Positions 55,501 through 64,000 of a DNA stretch of 64,000 nucleotides are shown in pieces (position 1 is the stretch's first letter; every line of letters starts with the position of its first letter). The notes below the pieces were generated by a model. That model made no database searches, was not told where the DNA came from, and saw only the letters and a program-made list of their open reading frames with translations. The position numbers were made by a program, and so were the translations under genes. Location of the stretch: assembly GCF_022394535.1 (NCBI RefSeq), contig NZ_CP089414.1, positions 310,001 to 374,000 on the forward strand. The letters run 5' to 3'. The stretch is from Dyella terrae. Lineage in GTDB: Bacteria > Pseudomonadota > Gammaproteobacteria > Xanthomonadales > Rhodanobacteraceae.

Positions 55501-58500
55501 TGCGATAGACGTCCAGCACGTCGTTTGTTTGTCCTGTGCCCACGCTGCCTCTGAGCTGGAACGAGCTATAGCCAGGATCAGCCAAGGGCCTGTCGCCCAT
55601 AAGGGCACTGGCTGCTTGCGCATAGTCCTTGGCACTCACGTCTGCCTTGCACTTATTTGGAATGTTGCTGGTAGCCGCGTTCACGCCATCCAGGTAGGTG
55701 AACTCAAACTCAGGCACGGATTTCTGATCCAGTGTTTGTCCGGATCGGAGCTTGGCTTCGTCGGCCTCGCTGATCTGAGGCACGAAGTACAAAATGCCCG
55801 AGTTTGCGAAGCTATCGTTCATCGTAGACATGGAGGGATCGCCACTGGTCATGTCGAATCCGCGCGAAAGCGGCGTATTCGGGTCGCCAGCCACCGTCAG
55901 CAGCTTCATGCCCATGGAGGACGCCAGCTGCTGAGCTTCACCGGCGGACAGCGTGAAGCCCGTCAGCTGCTGCATGCGCGCGTAGATGGTATTTCGATCA
56001 TTGACTGAAAGCTGAGCCCAGGCGGCGCCGTAGGCCGTCTGACTGATCTTTCCATCCTTCAGCAGAAGCTGTCTCGCAACGAGTTCGCGTAGATCCACGC
56101 CGACGACATCGCCCATATTGCCGACGACCGAAACGGTCATGATGTCATTGTCGAAGTACGACCCAATCGGCGCCGCTGTTTGGTCGCTGATCAGTTGCTC
56201 TGCGTTGCTTGGCAAGCTGATGTGGTTGCTCAGGTCCGCGTTATTGGCTAAGGCGGCGCTGATCAGCGCATCCACATTCCACGCATGGGCCTGACTTGGC
56301 TGCTGCGTCATGTCGAACGGTGTCTGATACCGTCCGGCCAACTGTCCGATCAACACCTTGCCGTCCGGAGAGAGGGCAAGGTTTTCGATGCCGTAACCGG
56401 ACAACGGGAGGGTGGCTTCCAGATACTGGGGAGTGCCCAGCAGGCCGAACGGATCCTTGATAATGCCCAGCTTGCCGCCGACATTGACCTTCTTCGCATC
56501 GGCCGAGCCACCGATCGCGGTAGGCGGAGCGCCAGGCAACAGGAACTCATAGTCCGGAGGCGTGAACATGGCCTCGTAGTAAGGGTCGAGATAATTGAGG
56601 TTGTCGTCGGACACGATGGCGTATTCCACGCCACCCACGGTTACCAGTACGGCACTTTGCGCGCGCTGGATATTGAGTCGATCGACGTTGATATCCTGGT
56701 TCGGCTGCGACAGGTCAAGGCTCTTCATCACAGCGGAGACGACGTTGCCCTTGCTGTCCCGAGTGAGAGTGAGCGTAGCAAGACCTCTGTCGTAGTCGTG
56801 GACGTCGGAAACCAGATAGCGGTTCGGGTCCTGGGTCGCGGAGATGGTGAGTGGCGTCTTGCCACTGATGCCGTCATCCGGCAGCTGCGCAATCACTGGA
56901 GCGGCGATCGTGCCGGTAGTCATGTCGAGCGTGGAAAGGTCGAAAACAAGTACGTTGCCGCGCTGGGTTGTGTTACCCAGGGCGAGCGTACTGGCCTCGA
57001 CAGGCAGGCTGACGATCAGCGTATGGTCGTCCGGGCCGATGGTCATACCACCGATGCCGTTTGCTGCCTTGGCGACATCGCTACTTTGAATCGCGACGAA
57101 CTGGCCGAAATTGCTGCTCCCCGGCGCGATGTTCATCGCCAGCAACTGACCGTGGGGGCCACTCTCACCAATCATCAGGAGATCGCCGACGGTTGCAAGA
57201 CTGGTGATGTCCTGACCATCAGGCAGTGTGATCGTATTGATCAGCTTTACGGTGAGCGGATCAATCTCATAGATCACGCCGCGACCACCGACGAAGATGC
57301 GCGTGTTGTCGGCGGTAAACACCACTGGCTGCACTTTGCTGCCGTACTGATATGTGCCGCCCAGGTCGTTGGAGCTGCCAAGGATGTCCGCCAGGGCCAC
57401 GCTGCCTACGGTCTGGTCCTCGCGCAGCAGCGTGAGGCCCGTCCGAGTCAGTACGGCAGCCATGTCCGGCAGCGGCTTCAGCGGCACTTGATTACCGGTG
57501 AATTCGAGCGGCTGGTCGCCATTGCTCATTTCACCAGAACCGGTGAATTCACCCATAGAAATTTGCCGCACCAACTCCCATTTCACGGTGCCGATGGCGA
57601 CCTGGGCAGGCGGAGTCACCGTGATGGTGCTTCCATCGGCTAGTGCGCCATCGACAGTCTGCACATCCACGGTCGAGCCATCGGCCTGGACCATGCGGAC
57701 AACGATCTTGCCGGTGAACTGACCAGGATTGGCATTGCCAACAGTGAGCTGGATGTTGCCATCGTCAGTGATGGATGCGTTCTGGATGGTGGGCACCACC
57801 ACGTTGCCCCAAGGCGTCGCCGTGGGCGGCAGGACGCTCGCAAGGGACGTTTCAAGCTGCTGGGTGTCGAGGTTCTGGCCGGCGGAATAGCTGGGCAGTG
57901 TGAAGTTGGCAAACTGAGGCACGCCGAAGTGGTAGCTGCCAGCCGAGAGACTGGTGGCTTCGGTAGCAAGTATCGACAACACATCCGAGGCGATGGTGGC
58001 GCCACTCAAGCCGCCACTCACGCTGATGCCCAGGCCGCCGAGCGTCATCCAGTCACCTGCATCGAGCCCGAAGCTGTAGGGCGGCACGCTGCCCGGAACC
58101 ACTTTGCAAACCAGATACTGGCCTGAACTATCGAGACCGGCCCATGGCGGACTGGCCGTGCGCGCGATGCCATCCGTCCCGACATAGCCGTTGTCGACGA
58201 GCCACCAAGTGTTCTGAACGCCGTTGGGTGTCATCACGGTGCCGCGACGCAAGAAGATCACTTCGTCGCCCGCGTTTGCCGTGCCTTGCAGCGGTATGGC
58301 CAACTGCAAGCGCGACGTGCTGACCGTACTGCCCATGTCCAGGCTGAATGCCCCGACAGAAGTGAGTGCAGCCCCCGTGGGTGCGGTCATGCCAGTGACG
58401 CTCGCCAGTTGCGCCAGATCGATGCGCTGGATCGCAACCTGCGTGTCCTGCGGCAAAGTGCCCGCGCCGATCATCACCGTTTCGCCGGTGCCCGCGCTGA

Positions 58501-61500
58501 TCACTGCGCCCTGTCCCTGGTTGACCTCGATGCCCTGCACGGCATTCGTGGCGGGATCGGTGGTCTCCACCTGCGGGGCTGTGACGTTCAGCGTGATATC
58601 GCTCTGGCCGATCGCCTGCATCCCGAGAGTGCCGCTGGCATTTACCTGGCCTTGCAGGCGCAGGACGCTGATGGTGACGCTGCCGGACTTGACGGCAGTG
58701 ATCACACCGTTAGCGTCGACCGTAGCGATGCTGGCGTCACTGGAGACGTAGCGAACCGTGGTGGGGTACGCGGCGTTGATCGCACTGGCCTGGCCGGTGG
58801 TATCAACCACTTCAATCTGGCGCGTGCTTCCCGGCGCGAGACTGAGTGAGCCGGGATAGACGGCCGTCTGTACCGGCGGTGGTGGCGCGCTGCCATCGAC
58901 CGGGACGACGTTGAGCGCTTGGACGGCGCGCACGGTCTCGCCCGTCGCGTCGGTGTGGCTAACGTCAAGCAGCGCAGGGCCGGCGCCATGGCAGAGCAGT
59001 TCGCTTTGCGTCGGATCAAGGCTGACCGATGCCGCGCCAACCATGCCGATGCCGCTCAGGTCATCGAGGGAGATAGTGAGGTAGCCCGGCTCAGCGATGA
59101 CGCCTTGCTCATCCGCAAAGTCCAGAATGGCCTGGATGGGCGCGGCCTGGCCCGGGCTGAGATTGCCTACCGGCTGCAGATGAATGGCCGTCAGCTTCGC
59201 TGCGCTCACATTGACGTTGAGCGTAATCGGCGCGCTGGCCGCATAGCCATCATCCGCCAGTACTGTGACGGTGGCTGCACCGCTATAGCCGGCGGTCGGC
59301 GTAAAGATTACCGACTTGCCGTCGCTGCTCAGCGTGGCCGTGCCATTTGTGACACCGGTGATGCGCCAGTAGATCGCGTCACCGTTGTAATCGGTGGCCA
59401 CTTGATCTAGCGGAATCGTGGTGCTCAGGCCTACGTGCGTCAGTGTGGTCGGCAGGTTGGCTGTTGCCTGCGGCGGCAGGGCGGCCTGGAAGCCGTAGTT
59501 GGCATAGAGGATTTCGCGATCGGTCTGATCGACTACGCCATCGCCGTTGATATCGCCGGCCAGATTCTTGCTGGCGATATCCTGGTCGAGTGTCGCGGCA
59601 TCGTTGCCGTCGACCTTGCCGTCATGGCTGAGATCACCAGCAATGGACACACTGATGCTGGCCGTGCCGGTGCCGCTGATATGCAGCAGCTTCATGCCGG
59701 CATCAGTGACGCGCACAAGGATCGTGTGCACGCCGTTGTAGACCGTGTCGCCAAGCACGTCGCCGCCTACCACCTGTAGCGTGGTGCCGGGATCGCTGAA
59801 GCTGGCACTGATCGCGACGATCAGTGCGCCACTGCTGCCAGGTACCTTGATAGTCGAGGCAAGCTCGCTGTCGCGGACGGTGAAGGCGAGGCTGGTGGTT
59901 TGGTTGGCTTGCAGCGAGCCGCTCCACTGATTGGCCGTGCTGTTGCCCATCCAGTTGGCGGAAGTGCCGAGGTTGGCGGTGATCGTGTCGGTCAGCAGCG
60001 CGCCCTGGCCATCGTAGCCATAAGGCGTACCCATGCCGCTGCTGTCGAGCGCGCGGGCGAGCACCAGATGGCCCTGGCTGTCGTAGGCGTACACCATGCT
60101 GCGCGCGTTGCCGTTGGCATCGAGCGGGCCGCCGATGCGCACGATGTTGCCACTGGTGTTGCGCAGGATGTCGATGCGGTCGCTCGCGCTGCCGCCAACC
60201 AGTGCAATGCCGGCATCGGAAACGAGCCACTGCTTGCCATCAGTGAACATAACGCCGGTGATCTTGCCGGTGGCGTCGAGGTTGTACTGCGTGCCATCGG
60301 GCGCGGTGAGCACATAGCCATCGGGCACCCACGGCAACCCGGTGGTTTCATCGTACAGATGGCCACCCTGGCGCTGCAGCGCCGTGCCGTTGGTGGCTTG
60401 TAGCTGCCAACCCTGACTGCTGCCGAAGTCGGCGTTGTAGCTCAGCGGTGCGTTGGCGCTGCCCAGCATGGCCACGCCGTCCGCACCCAGAGTGAAGCTC
60501 AGATTCTGCAGCGCCGCATTGGCGTCACCAAGATTGGCGGGGATCGACAACCACACGCGTGAATCCACGGTCCAGGGCGCGATCGCACCGGAAGTGGTGG
60601 ACGCCGGCTGATCGGTGGTGAGTCCCGCGTCGAAGCCCGCGATGCTCCAGTTGCCAAACGCAAGGCCGCTGCCACCGACAAAGCTGCGGTTGACCGTGAA
60701 CGCATGACCGCCAAGCAGGTAGGTGACGTCGGCCACGCTGTTCTGGCCGAAGTTCTTCTGCGCGGAGTTGATGACCACGCGCGCATCCACTTCGGAGGTG
60801 CGGCCCTGCAAATCCCATGCAGTAAGACGCAGCTGATAGACACCATTCGCGAACGCTGTCGGATCAAGCGAGGCGAGGTTGACCGCCTGGCTGATGTTGC
60901 CGGCGTTGTAGCTCTGCTGGCCCAAATTCTGCCAGGTGCTGCTACCGACCGGGGCGACCTGCAGGCTGTAGCCCATCAGCTGCAGCTCCTGCAGGTTGGC
61001 CTGCAGCGAGGTCAGCGCATCGATCTCAACCGGCTTGCTGCTCAAGGTCGCACCAGCAAGCACGCCGCTCCACGTAACCACAGGGGCGAGCGCGGCGGGG
61101 TCCTTGATCAGAAGGTAGCTGTCCTGCGTGGCGCTGAAGCCATCGGCATCGGTGGCGACGACGCGCACGTCGATCGTACCCGGCTGCGTGGCCTGCAGAT
61201 GGACGCGTCCGCTGCTGTCCAGCGTCACGGTCTGCCACTGGTTCGAACCCAGGCCGGTACCGCGCACCTGCACGGCCACGCTGGCGATCGGGCTGAAGCT
61301 GCTCGTACGCACGGTCACCATGATGTCCTGGCCGGGCAGGGCAGGCGTGCTTGGCACGCTGTCGATCAGCACCTGTGGCGCATTGGCTGCCGCGTCGGCC
61401 ACCACACGTACGGTGAAGCTGTGCTGCACGACATTGCCGTGACCGTCATCGACATTCGCCATGATCACGAAGTCGCCCACCTGGCCGGGACCGGGCGTCC

Positions 61501-64000
61501 AGTTCAGGCGCTGGTTCGCTGCATCGTAGGTCGCGCCCTGCGGCAGATTGGTGAAGCTCACCGTGAGCCCCTGAGTCAGCGCACCGCCATCCGGGTCGCT
61601 GGCATAGATGCCCTGGTGCGTGTCGGTACCACCCAGCTGGATCGGCAGACTCAGGGACTGGCCGACCACCACGGCATGGCTGCTGGCATCGAGCGTCGGC
61701 GCGCGATACACGCCGATGACGCGGACCTGCACCGTTTGCGTGCTGGTGAGCGTGCCGTCCGTCACCTGGAAGTGGAAGGTGAAATCGCTGGTGTTCGCGA
61801 TGGCCTTGTTCACCGTGCCATAGGCCGGCGTCCATTCGAACGTACCGGTGCCTGGGTCGAAGGCCACGCCGAGAGGCGTGTTGGCGTCGTAGACCAGGCT
61901 CAGGTGCACCGGCTTGCCGCTGGCATCCACGCTGTGCAGTCCGAACGACAACGTGTTGCCTTCGTCCACCAACTGCATGGGCAGCGGCACGATCTGCGGC
62001 GCTTGCGCCACGGCGGCCACTTGCACTTGGATCGTGCGTGTAAAGCTCATCGCACCGTCGCTGCCGGTCACCGTGAAGGTGTAGATGCCCTTGTTGTTGG
62101 TGCCGCCGGTGGCGGCGAACAGGTCCGGCGTCCAGTTCAACGTGGCCTGGTTGCCGTTGCCTGCTGCCGGTACGCTTAGCGTCATGCCTTGCGGTAGGCC
62201 GGTTGCCGTCCAGTTGATCAGATGGCCAGCCGAATCGTTGGCGTAAAGGTTCAACGCCAGCGGGTTGCCTTCATTGGTGTTGAGCATCACCGGCGTGGCG
62301 GCATCGCCCGTGTCATTCACGGCCGTGCCATTGAGCTGCAGACCAAGCAGTTGCGGCGGCGTATCGCTCGTCACCACCACCACGTGAATGGTGTGCGTCA
62401 CCACGTTCGGCACCGGATTGGCCGGGTTGACGTAGCCCTGGTTCTGCGGCGGCAAGCCGCTGTCGGTGACGGTGATGGTGATGTCGTGCGGACCGATGTC
62501 GGCGGCCGTCGGCGTCCAGTTCAGCAGTGCCTGGCCGTACTGCGTGCCCAGCGTCAGCGTGGCGCCGGCTGGCAGGCCGCTGCTGCTCAGGTGCAGGCCA
62601 TCCTGGTCCATGTCGCTGATGGAGAACGGCAGGCTCAGCGGCTGGCCGATCACCGCCACGATCTGTTGCGGCAGGTTGAATACCGGCGGCTCGGTCAAGC
62701 TGGTGGCCGTGACTACGAAACGCTGTGCGGCAGCCACGCCGGTCACCGTGTTCTGCGCCACCACCGTGAGCGTGTAGTCGCCGCGGTCGTTGTCGCCCGG
62801 TGCCAGATGGATGGTGCCGGTGATATGGCCATCTGCGGTCGGCGCGTTCTGCGCGAAGGTTGCGAAGCGTGGCAAGCCGTCGATGGTCACCTGTAGGTTG
62901 TCACCTGCACCCGCCGCAATGCTCACCGGAATATCCAGCGTGCCACCCTTGGCGATGGTGGCGTCGGCGATCGGCGCAATGGTGGGCGGCAGGTTTACCT
63001 GCACCACGGTGATCGGGATGGTCACCGTGCTCGTCATCGGCGTGCCATCAGCGTTCTTGCTGGCGACCACGGTGACTTTGTAGAGGCCCGCCTGGTTGTA
63101 GCCGGGCGTCCAGTTGATCTGCAACGTGTCGGGATCGAAGGTGGCGCCCTGCGGCAGGCCGGTCACCGTGTAGGTCACGGTCGCCGGCACCGCGCCGCCG
63201 TTCTCATCGACAGGCGGCGCGTTCGGCGCAAGACGTTCTTCGGGTGCAAATAGCGGATTGTTAGGGTCGAAGGCGAACACGCTGATGCTCAGCGGCTGGC
63301 CTTCCAGCGTGGTCCATGGCTGGCCCAGGTTGCTGTCGAACTGCAATGCGCCGTTCGCATGCAGCACGTTGAACGCAACCGTCTGCTGCACGCTGGTCTG
63401 CTGCGTGCTGCCATCGGGATTGGTGTACGTGGCAGTAAGCGTCACCGCCACGTTGACCGCGCCCAGCACATCGTAGTCCGGCGTCCAGCTCAGCCAGCCG
63501 GTGCCGCTGTTGAGCGTCATGTCGGCCGGCAGGTAGGCCGCGCTGTAGCTCAGCTTCACCGCGGTGCCGTCGGCACGCTTCAGGCCGCCCGGCACGGTTC
63601 CGGAAAGCTGCAGGCCAAGCGTGTCGCCCTCGCGTACCGTCTGCGGCTGCACCGGTGCGAGCACCGGCTGCGCCCACACGGTATTGACCACGATATCGAA
63701 GCTTTCGCTGGTGGTGATCTTGCCGTCGGTGACGCTGACCGTGACGTTCCGATACGTGCCGGCCTGATCATAAGTCGGCGTCCAGTTGAGCGTACCCGTA
63801 CGGGCATCGAACGAGGCGCCGGGCGGCAGGTTGCTCATGCTGAAGGTAAGCGGATCGCCGTCGGCATCGGAGGCGATGATCGGCAGTGACCAGGCCTGGC
63901 CTTCATTGATCGTGACGTCTTCTTGTGGAGCCAGCACCGGGTCGTTGTTGCCATTGCTCACCGGTATATGCAGCGTGCGCAGCGAGACGCCGCCATGGCC
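49523..64000 (-). CDS. Giant multidomain repeat protein, 5' end outside the window
   Basis: More than 4,800 residues are visible and the frame is open through the window edge. In protein order: putative-Ig (He_PIG) repeats, about 64000-61000 ('P-x-G-A-x-x-D...L-x-W-T-P'); an RHS/YD-like stretch near 60600-59950 (YDSQGHLVLARALDSS); a dockerin-like pair at about 59490-59640 (DLSHDGKVDGNDA, DINGDGVVDQTDRE); a bacterial Ig-2-like domain near 58660-58870; a propeller-like region 57470-56300; a peptidoglycan-binding-like helix set near 55520-55360; a GH19/lysozyme-like segment 54460-53560 (GRGVLQLTHEATYAKFADYI); a metzincin motif HEYGHALGFEHS at 53042-53077; a jelly-roll-like domain 52770-52300; nine cadherin-like repeats; and an acidic tail. 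It is presumably exported and surface-bound or secreted; no secretion signal is visible because the N-terminus is missing. Confidence 0.88.
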   Translation of the reverse strand, partial: GHGGVSLRTLHIPVSNGNNDPVLAPQEDVTINEGQAWSLPIIASDADGDPLTFSMSNLPPGASFDARTGTLNWTPTYDQAGTYRNVTVSVTDGKITTSESFDIVVNTVWAQPVLAPVQPQTVREGDTLGLQLSGTVPGGLKRADGTAVKLSYSAAYLPADMTLNSGTGWLSWTPDYDVLGAVNVAVTLTATYTNPDGSTQQTSVQQTVAFNVLHANGALQFDSNLGQPWTTLEGQPLSISVFAFDPNNPLFAPEERLAPNAPPVDENGGAVPATVTYTVTGLPQGATFDPDTLQINWTPGYNQAGLYKVTVVASKNADGTPMTSTVTIPITVVQVNLPPTIAPIADATIAKGGTLDIPVSIAAGAGDNLQVTIDGLPRFATFAQNAPTADGHITGTIHLAPGDNDRGDYTLTVVAQNTVTGVAAAQRFVVTATSLTEPPVFNLPQQIVAVIGQPLSLPFSISDMDQDGLHLSSSGLPAGATLTLGTQYGQALLNWTPTAADIGPHDITITVTDSGLPPQNQGYVNPANPVPNVVTHTIHVVVVTSDTPPQLLGLQLNGTAVNDTGDAATPVMLNTNEGNPLALNLYANDSAGHLINWTATGLPQGMTLSVPAAGNGNQATLNWTPDLFAATGGTNNKGIYTFTVTGSDGAMSFTRTIQVQVAAVAQAPQIVPLPMQLVDEGNTLSFGLHSVDASGKPVHLSLVYDANTPLGVAFDPGTGTFEWTPAYGTVNKAIANTSDFTFHFQVTDGTLTSTQTVQVRVIGVYRAPTLDASSHAVVVGQSLSLPIQLGGTDTHQGIYASDPDGGALTQGLTVSFTNLPQGATYDAANQRLNWTPGPGQVGDFVIMANVDDGHGNVVQHSFTVRVVADAAANAPQVLIDSVPSTPALPGQDIMVTVRTSSFSPIASVAVQVRGTGLGSNQWQTVTLDSSGRVHLQATQPGTIDVRVVATDADGFSATQDSYLLIKDPAALAPVVTWSGVLAGATLSSKPVEIDALTSLQANLQELQLMGYSLQVAPVGSSTWQNLGQQSYNAGNISQAVNLASLDPTAFANGVYQLRLTAWDLQGRTSEVDARVVINSAQKNFGQNSVADVTYLLGGHAFTVNRSFVGGSGLAFGNWSIAGFDAGLTTDQPASTTSGAIAPWTVDSRVWLSIPANLGDANAALQNLSFTLGADGVAMLGSANAPLSYNADFGSSQGWQLQATNGTALQRQGGHLYDETTGLPWVPDGYVLTAPDGTQYNLDATGKITGVMFTDGKQWLVSDAGIALVGGSASDRIDILRNTSGNIVRIGGPLDANGNARSMVYAYDSQGHLVLARALDSSGMGTPYGYDGQGALLTDTITANLGTSANWMGNSTANQWSGSLQANQTTSLAFTVRDSELASTIKVPGSSGALIVAISASFSDPGTTLQVVGGDVLGDTVYNGVHTILVRVTDAGMKLLHISGTGTASISVSIAGDLSHDGKVDGNDAATLDQDIASKNLAGDINGDGVVDQTDREILYANYGFQAALPPQATANLPTTLTHVGLSTTIPLDQVATDYNGDAIYWRITGVTNGTATLSSDGKSVIFTPTAGYSGAATVTVLADDGYAASAPITLNVNVSAAKLTAIHLQPVGNLSPGQAAPIQAILDFADEQGVIAEPGYLTISLDDLSGIGMVGAASVSLDPTQSELLCHGAGPALLDVSHTDATGETVRAVQALNVVPVDGSAPPPPVQTAVYPGSLSLAPGSTRQIEVVDTTGQASAINAAYPTTVRYVSSDASIATVDANGVITAVKSGSVTISVLRLQGQVNASGTLGMQAIGQSDITLNVTAPQVETTDPATNAVQGIEVNQGQGAVISAGTGETVMIGAGTLPQDTQVAIQRIDLAQLASVTGMTAPTGAALTSVGAFSLDMGSTVSTSRLQLAIPLQGTANAGDEVIFLRRGTVMTPNGVQNTWWLVDNGYVGTDGIARTASPPWAGLDSSGQYLVCKVVPGSVPPYSFGLDAGDWMTLGGLGISVSGGLSGATIASDVLSILATEATSLSAGSYHFGVPQFANFTLPSYSAGQNLDTQQLETSLASVLPPTATPWGNVVVPTIQNASITDDGNIQLTVGNANPGQFTGKIVVRMVQADGSTVDVQTVDGALADGSTITVTPPAQVAIGTVKWELVRQISMGEFTGSGEMSNGDQPLEFTGNQVPLKPLPDMAAVLTRTGLTLLREDQTVGSVALADILGSSNDLGGTYQYGSKVQPVVFTADNTRIFVGGRGVIYEIDPLTVKLINTITLPDGQDITSLATVGDLLMIGESGPHGQLLAMNIAPGSSNFGQFVAIQSSDVAKAANGIGGMTIGPDDHTLIVSLPVEASTLALGNTTQRGNVLVFDLSTLDMTTGTIAAPVIAQLPDDGISGKTPLTISATQDPNRYLVSDVHDYDRGLATLTLTRDSKGNVVSAVMKSLDLSQPNQDINVDRLNIQRAQSAVLVTVGGVEYAIVSDDNLNYLDPYYEAMFTPPDYEFLLPGAPPTAIGGSADAKKVNVGGKLGIIKDPFGLLGTPQYLEATLPLSGYGIENLALSPDGKVLIGQLAGRYQTPFDMTQQPSQAHAWNVDALISAALANNADLSNHISLPSNAEQLISDQTAAPIGSYFDNDIMTVSVVGNMGDVVGVDLRELVARQLLLKDGKISQTAYGAAWAQLSVNDRNTIYARMQQLTGFTLSAGEAQQLASSMGMKLLTVAGDPNTPLSRGFDMTSGDPSMSTMNDSFANSGILYFVPQISEADEAKLRSGQTLDQKSVPEFEFTYLDGVNAATSNIPNKCKADVSAKDYAQAASALMGDRPLADPGYSSFQLRGSVGTGQTNDVLDVYRIQQRLRYLGYGNADPSTINGAGEITVNGTFDSKLAADLRQFGEIVDGKTKDDNGSRPATAKSKKHPATPAVPPTPISVGQNSNNDWLSWLNAYNAPHWMTYAIGANTALTGWAVPPGQNVSMQGTSWVHDLMLVSQQNNKKTDGTYKDTLLFSGTNDLGNRLNLGINTQYVSANNQAGVDGGDIVLGLLPTAGTSGSSSIPNQGAYDNKTWSLANANQLAGLLSDPTNDNTQAPANNSQGANQQNLAFNDFLAVYSATQLDGYWNQIQLQNAGAKQALFGGGTQNNEMISNNILAGGTATPVGAALTGDSLASLMGSSANVDYSQWVAPLQAALTAANITTPSTTANITTPERIAAFLAEAKVETGGLQAMKEDVSSRYQLLTVLNLFVKPFNNNGSTTYNLNTPGNESNLSAHDKIIAEIKARFLNVKDFVSNELKSHNLDNVTWDDFQVQFWTTPDGKEHHKVVYAPGQGNIYLTTAGEWTGQITEQVNGNSVQEERYNVFYDWIYSEDVGNGLQGDGTYAQHTAHLWVGRGVLQLTHEATYAKFADYIQANYPSLVTPASGKTVAQTLLANPELISENSANGRMLSALAGSWFWQINNINASADALTWTNPAPQSDQANFNNISKKIGDAAWPDRWNNYTQNVTSELTGGNPFEDIRAVMASLGLSAEGAAGYQQKFGFTVSLAPVAIGGNDAHLLADVDGAVSGQAALDTVAPPSIKLVEAGISLPSTQVQFGDLGGAAVGQESTNGTATTITLDTSAAGHGWFTDENLADTSAYFLPTSDPDVWMAKPGTAASGEMDLLSVLLHEYGHALGFEHSSDNSDFMGPELQLGERRLPSPSELALMAKLVAQLNGSGVVTSTAEASSDLPSTGTPATIDAISTHGGATDPDLNSARLKSQDLLVTNPSLTNGSFGNSVGWSMQGPVQIDQNGATLSEGSSSQTRLSQAFTLGSNDRFLRFTLSNVALQDLGDRPEDAFQVALLNASTGASLAGALDLSQTDALFNLQGDGSSHLAQGITVVNNADGSRTYILDLRNVPTGTAVNLSFDLIGFESSGSHVTVSDVATFAVPHANDASFSGLEDGTVSGNVLANDTDVFGATPKLVTGPAHGTVTLNPDGTFTYTPGYPFYGNDSFTYLLDNGASQSNTATINLSIAHVNHAPTTTGETLNLLEDGNLQVNLSTSANDADGDPLTFRIVSGPQHGTLTQNADGTFTYTPGYLFYGSDSFSYVANDGQLDSNVSTVSLSVTHVNHAPTTTGESLNLLEDGNVQVNLSTSSNDVDGDPLTFRIVNGPQHGTLTRNADGSFTYTPGYLFYGNDSFTYVANDGQLDSNVSTVSLSVAHVNHAPTAAAQSLNLLEDGSVGVDFRTSTNDVDGDPLSYRIITGPQHGTVTQNADGTFSYKPTNLYYGSDSFTYVANDGQLDSNAATVSLNVAVVPPTVSNFSFWLHNNWTRTLSLSDDTTTLPGTTLSFRIVSAPQHGDLILNADGTYTYRPNPCYVGSDSFSFVASDGQANSDTATATIDVKPRNRPPEACGQQLYVAENESQQIDLMKDTWDPDGDPLTLRIVRGPRHGNLSLNTDGTYNYTPNAGFIGNDSFVFVSNDTQYDSNMAAVYIDVDPRPVAKDEGVSVRTGKCVTVPLVPDNDDGNCGDDGLYAKIATQPQHGKLEQDDDGRWIYVANAGFIGTDTFTYVLSDGELDSRPATVTVTVLPPKRPPVANNANVNVPSETPSRIDILADTSDPDGQALTAHIVNGPCHGCLHRNDDGSFTYVPQDEWYGDDSFSYYVTDSEASSNIATIHIKVVPVPTAQNAQFRVDEDGSVRIDLRCLVDDPNESTEATHAISINAPGHGQLTRKDNGVYIYTPNRHFTGVDTFTYTVTDGTYSTTAVVTLDVRRDDDDGCGDGWNSCTILVSAGASDDNDDQDGGYIIVKRGQHENANEKHLLPQLNWSGSHADVGATDVASSEWWNTLLDEPLLGVADLGKQSGLIVRL
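49840..52300 (-). repeat. Nine tandem cadherin-like repeats of about 95 codons
   Basis: Each repeat follows LLEDG...D-x-DGDPL-(T/S)-(F/Y)-RI-V-x-GPQHG-x-(L/V)-x-x-N-x-DG-(T/S)-(F/Y)-x-Y-x-P-x-x-x-(F/Y)-x-G-x-DSF-(T/S)-Y-V. Repeats 2-4 are nearly identical to each other; repeats 5-9 are diverged (for example GPCHGCLHRNDDGSFTYVPQ). The series is the 'tandem-95' type seen in large bacterial adhesins. Confidence 0.88.

Noticed and set aside
56285..57643. 452-codon plus frame
   Set aside because: Antisense of the giant gene; His/Arg/Asp-rich with no motif, typical of a shadow frame.
59950..60600. RHS/polymorphic toxin core in the giant protein
   Set aside because: YD-like wording is present but too few repeats and no hyperconserved RHS end or variable toxin tip was found.
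60704..62179. 491-codon plus frame
   Set aside because: Antisense of the putative-Ig region; composition is that of a complement frame.
1..64000. tRNA, rRNA, CRISPR arrays and complete insertion sequences
   Set aside because: Looked for T-loop ends, regular spaced repeats and transposase motifs by eye; none was convincing.

Overview
The window looks like a chromosome segment of a GC-rich gammaproteobacterium. The gene set points to Xanthomonadales (Lysobacterales), most likely a Rhodanobacteraceae relative such as Dyella, Luteibacter or Rhodanobacter. This is inferred from gene content and codon use only; no rRNA or tRNA gene was seen to settle it.

Layout. (1) 0.2-11.5 kb is a stress and envelope set: a fasciclin-domain protein, a dead and a live copy of a CPA1-type cation:proton antiporter, an SPFH (stomatin-like) protein, an Nramp-family metal transporter, a fatty-acid desaturase, a DUF3309 membrane peptide and an SH3-domain protein. 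(2) 11.8-37.3 kb is a carbohydrate block. A 2890-residue cyclic beta-1,2-glucan synthase (GT84 plus GH94) is followed by a tightly overlapping operon zwf - HAD phosphatase - tal - pgi - pgm - tkt. Convergent to it lie gnd, a flavin disulfide oxidoreductase and a PF10091/GH144-like glucanase. Divergent from the glucanase is a stand-alone GH94 phosphorylase gene with two frameshifts. Together these could make beta-1,2-glucan from UDP-glucose and return it as glucose-1-phosphate, which Pgm, Pgi, Zwf and the pentose phosphate enzymes would use. (3) 37.7-42.2 kb holds small secreted and stress genes: DUF1328, a frameshifted phospholipase-D/cardiolipin-synthase-like gene, a Crp/Fnr regulator and CsbD. 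(4) 42.4-46.5 kb is an unusual array of small genes of about 75 codons, mostly on the minus strand and most with a good ribosome binding site. At least four are diverged paralogues, and there is a dead duplicate of one neighbour and a 28-residue membrane peptide. (5) 47.0-47.4 kb has an attachment-site-like arrangement and a scrap of a tyrosine integrase. (6) 47.5-49.3 kb encodes a DUF6602-like nuclease-fold protein and two small secreted proteins. (7) 49.5-64.0 kb is one giant gene that runs off the window (more than 4,800 residues present). It has putative-Ig repeats, a dockerin-like pair, a propeller-like region, a GH19-like lytic segment, a metzincin zinc motif and nine cadherin-like repeats of about 95 residues.

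The main themes are a possible beta-1,2-glucan synthesis/recovery loop joined to the pentose phosphate pathway, an eroding accessory region rich in duplicated tiny genes beside an integration scar, and a giant surface or secreted protein with embedded hydrolase-like domains. Several conserved genes carry single-base frameshifts. Some may be assembly errors, so those calls should be read with that in mind.
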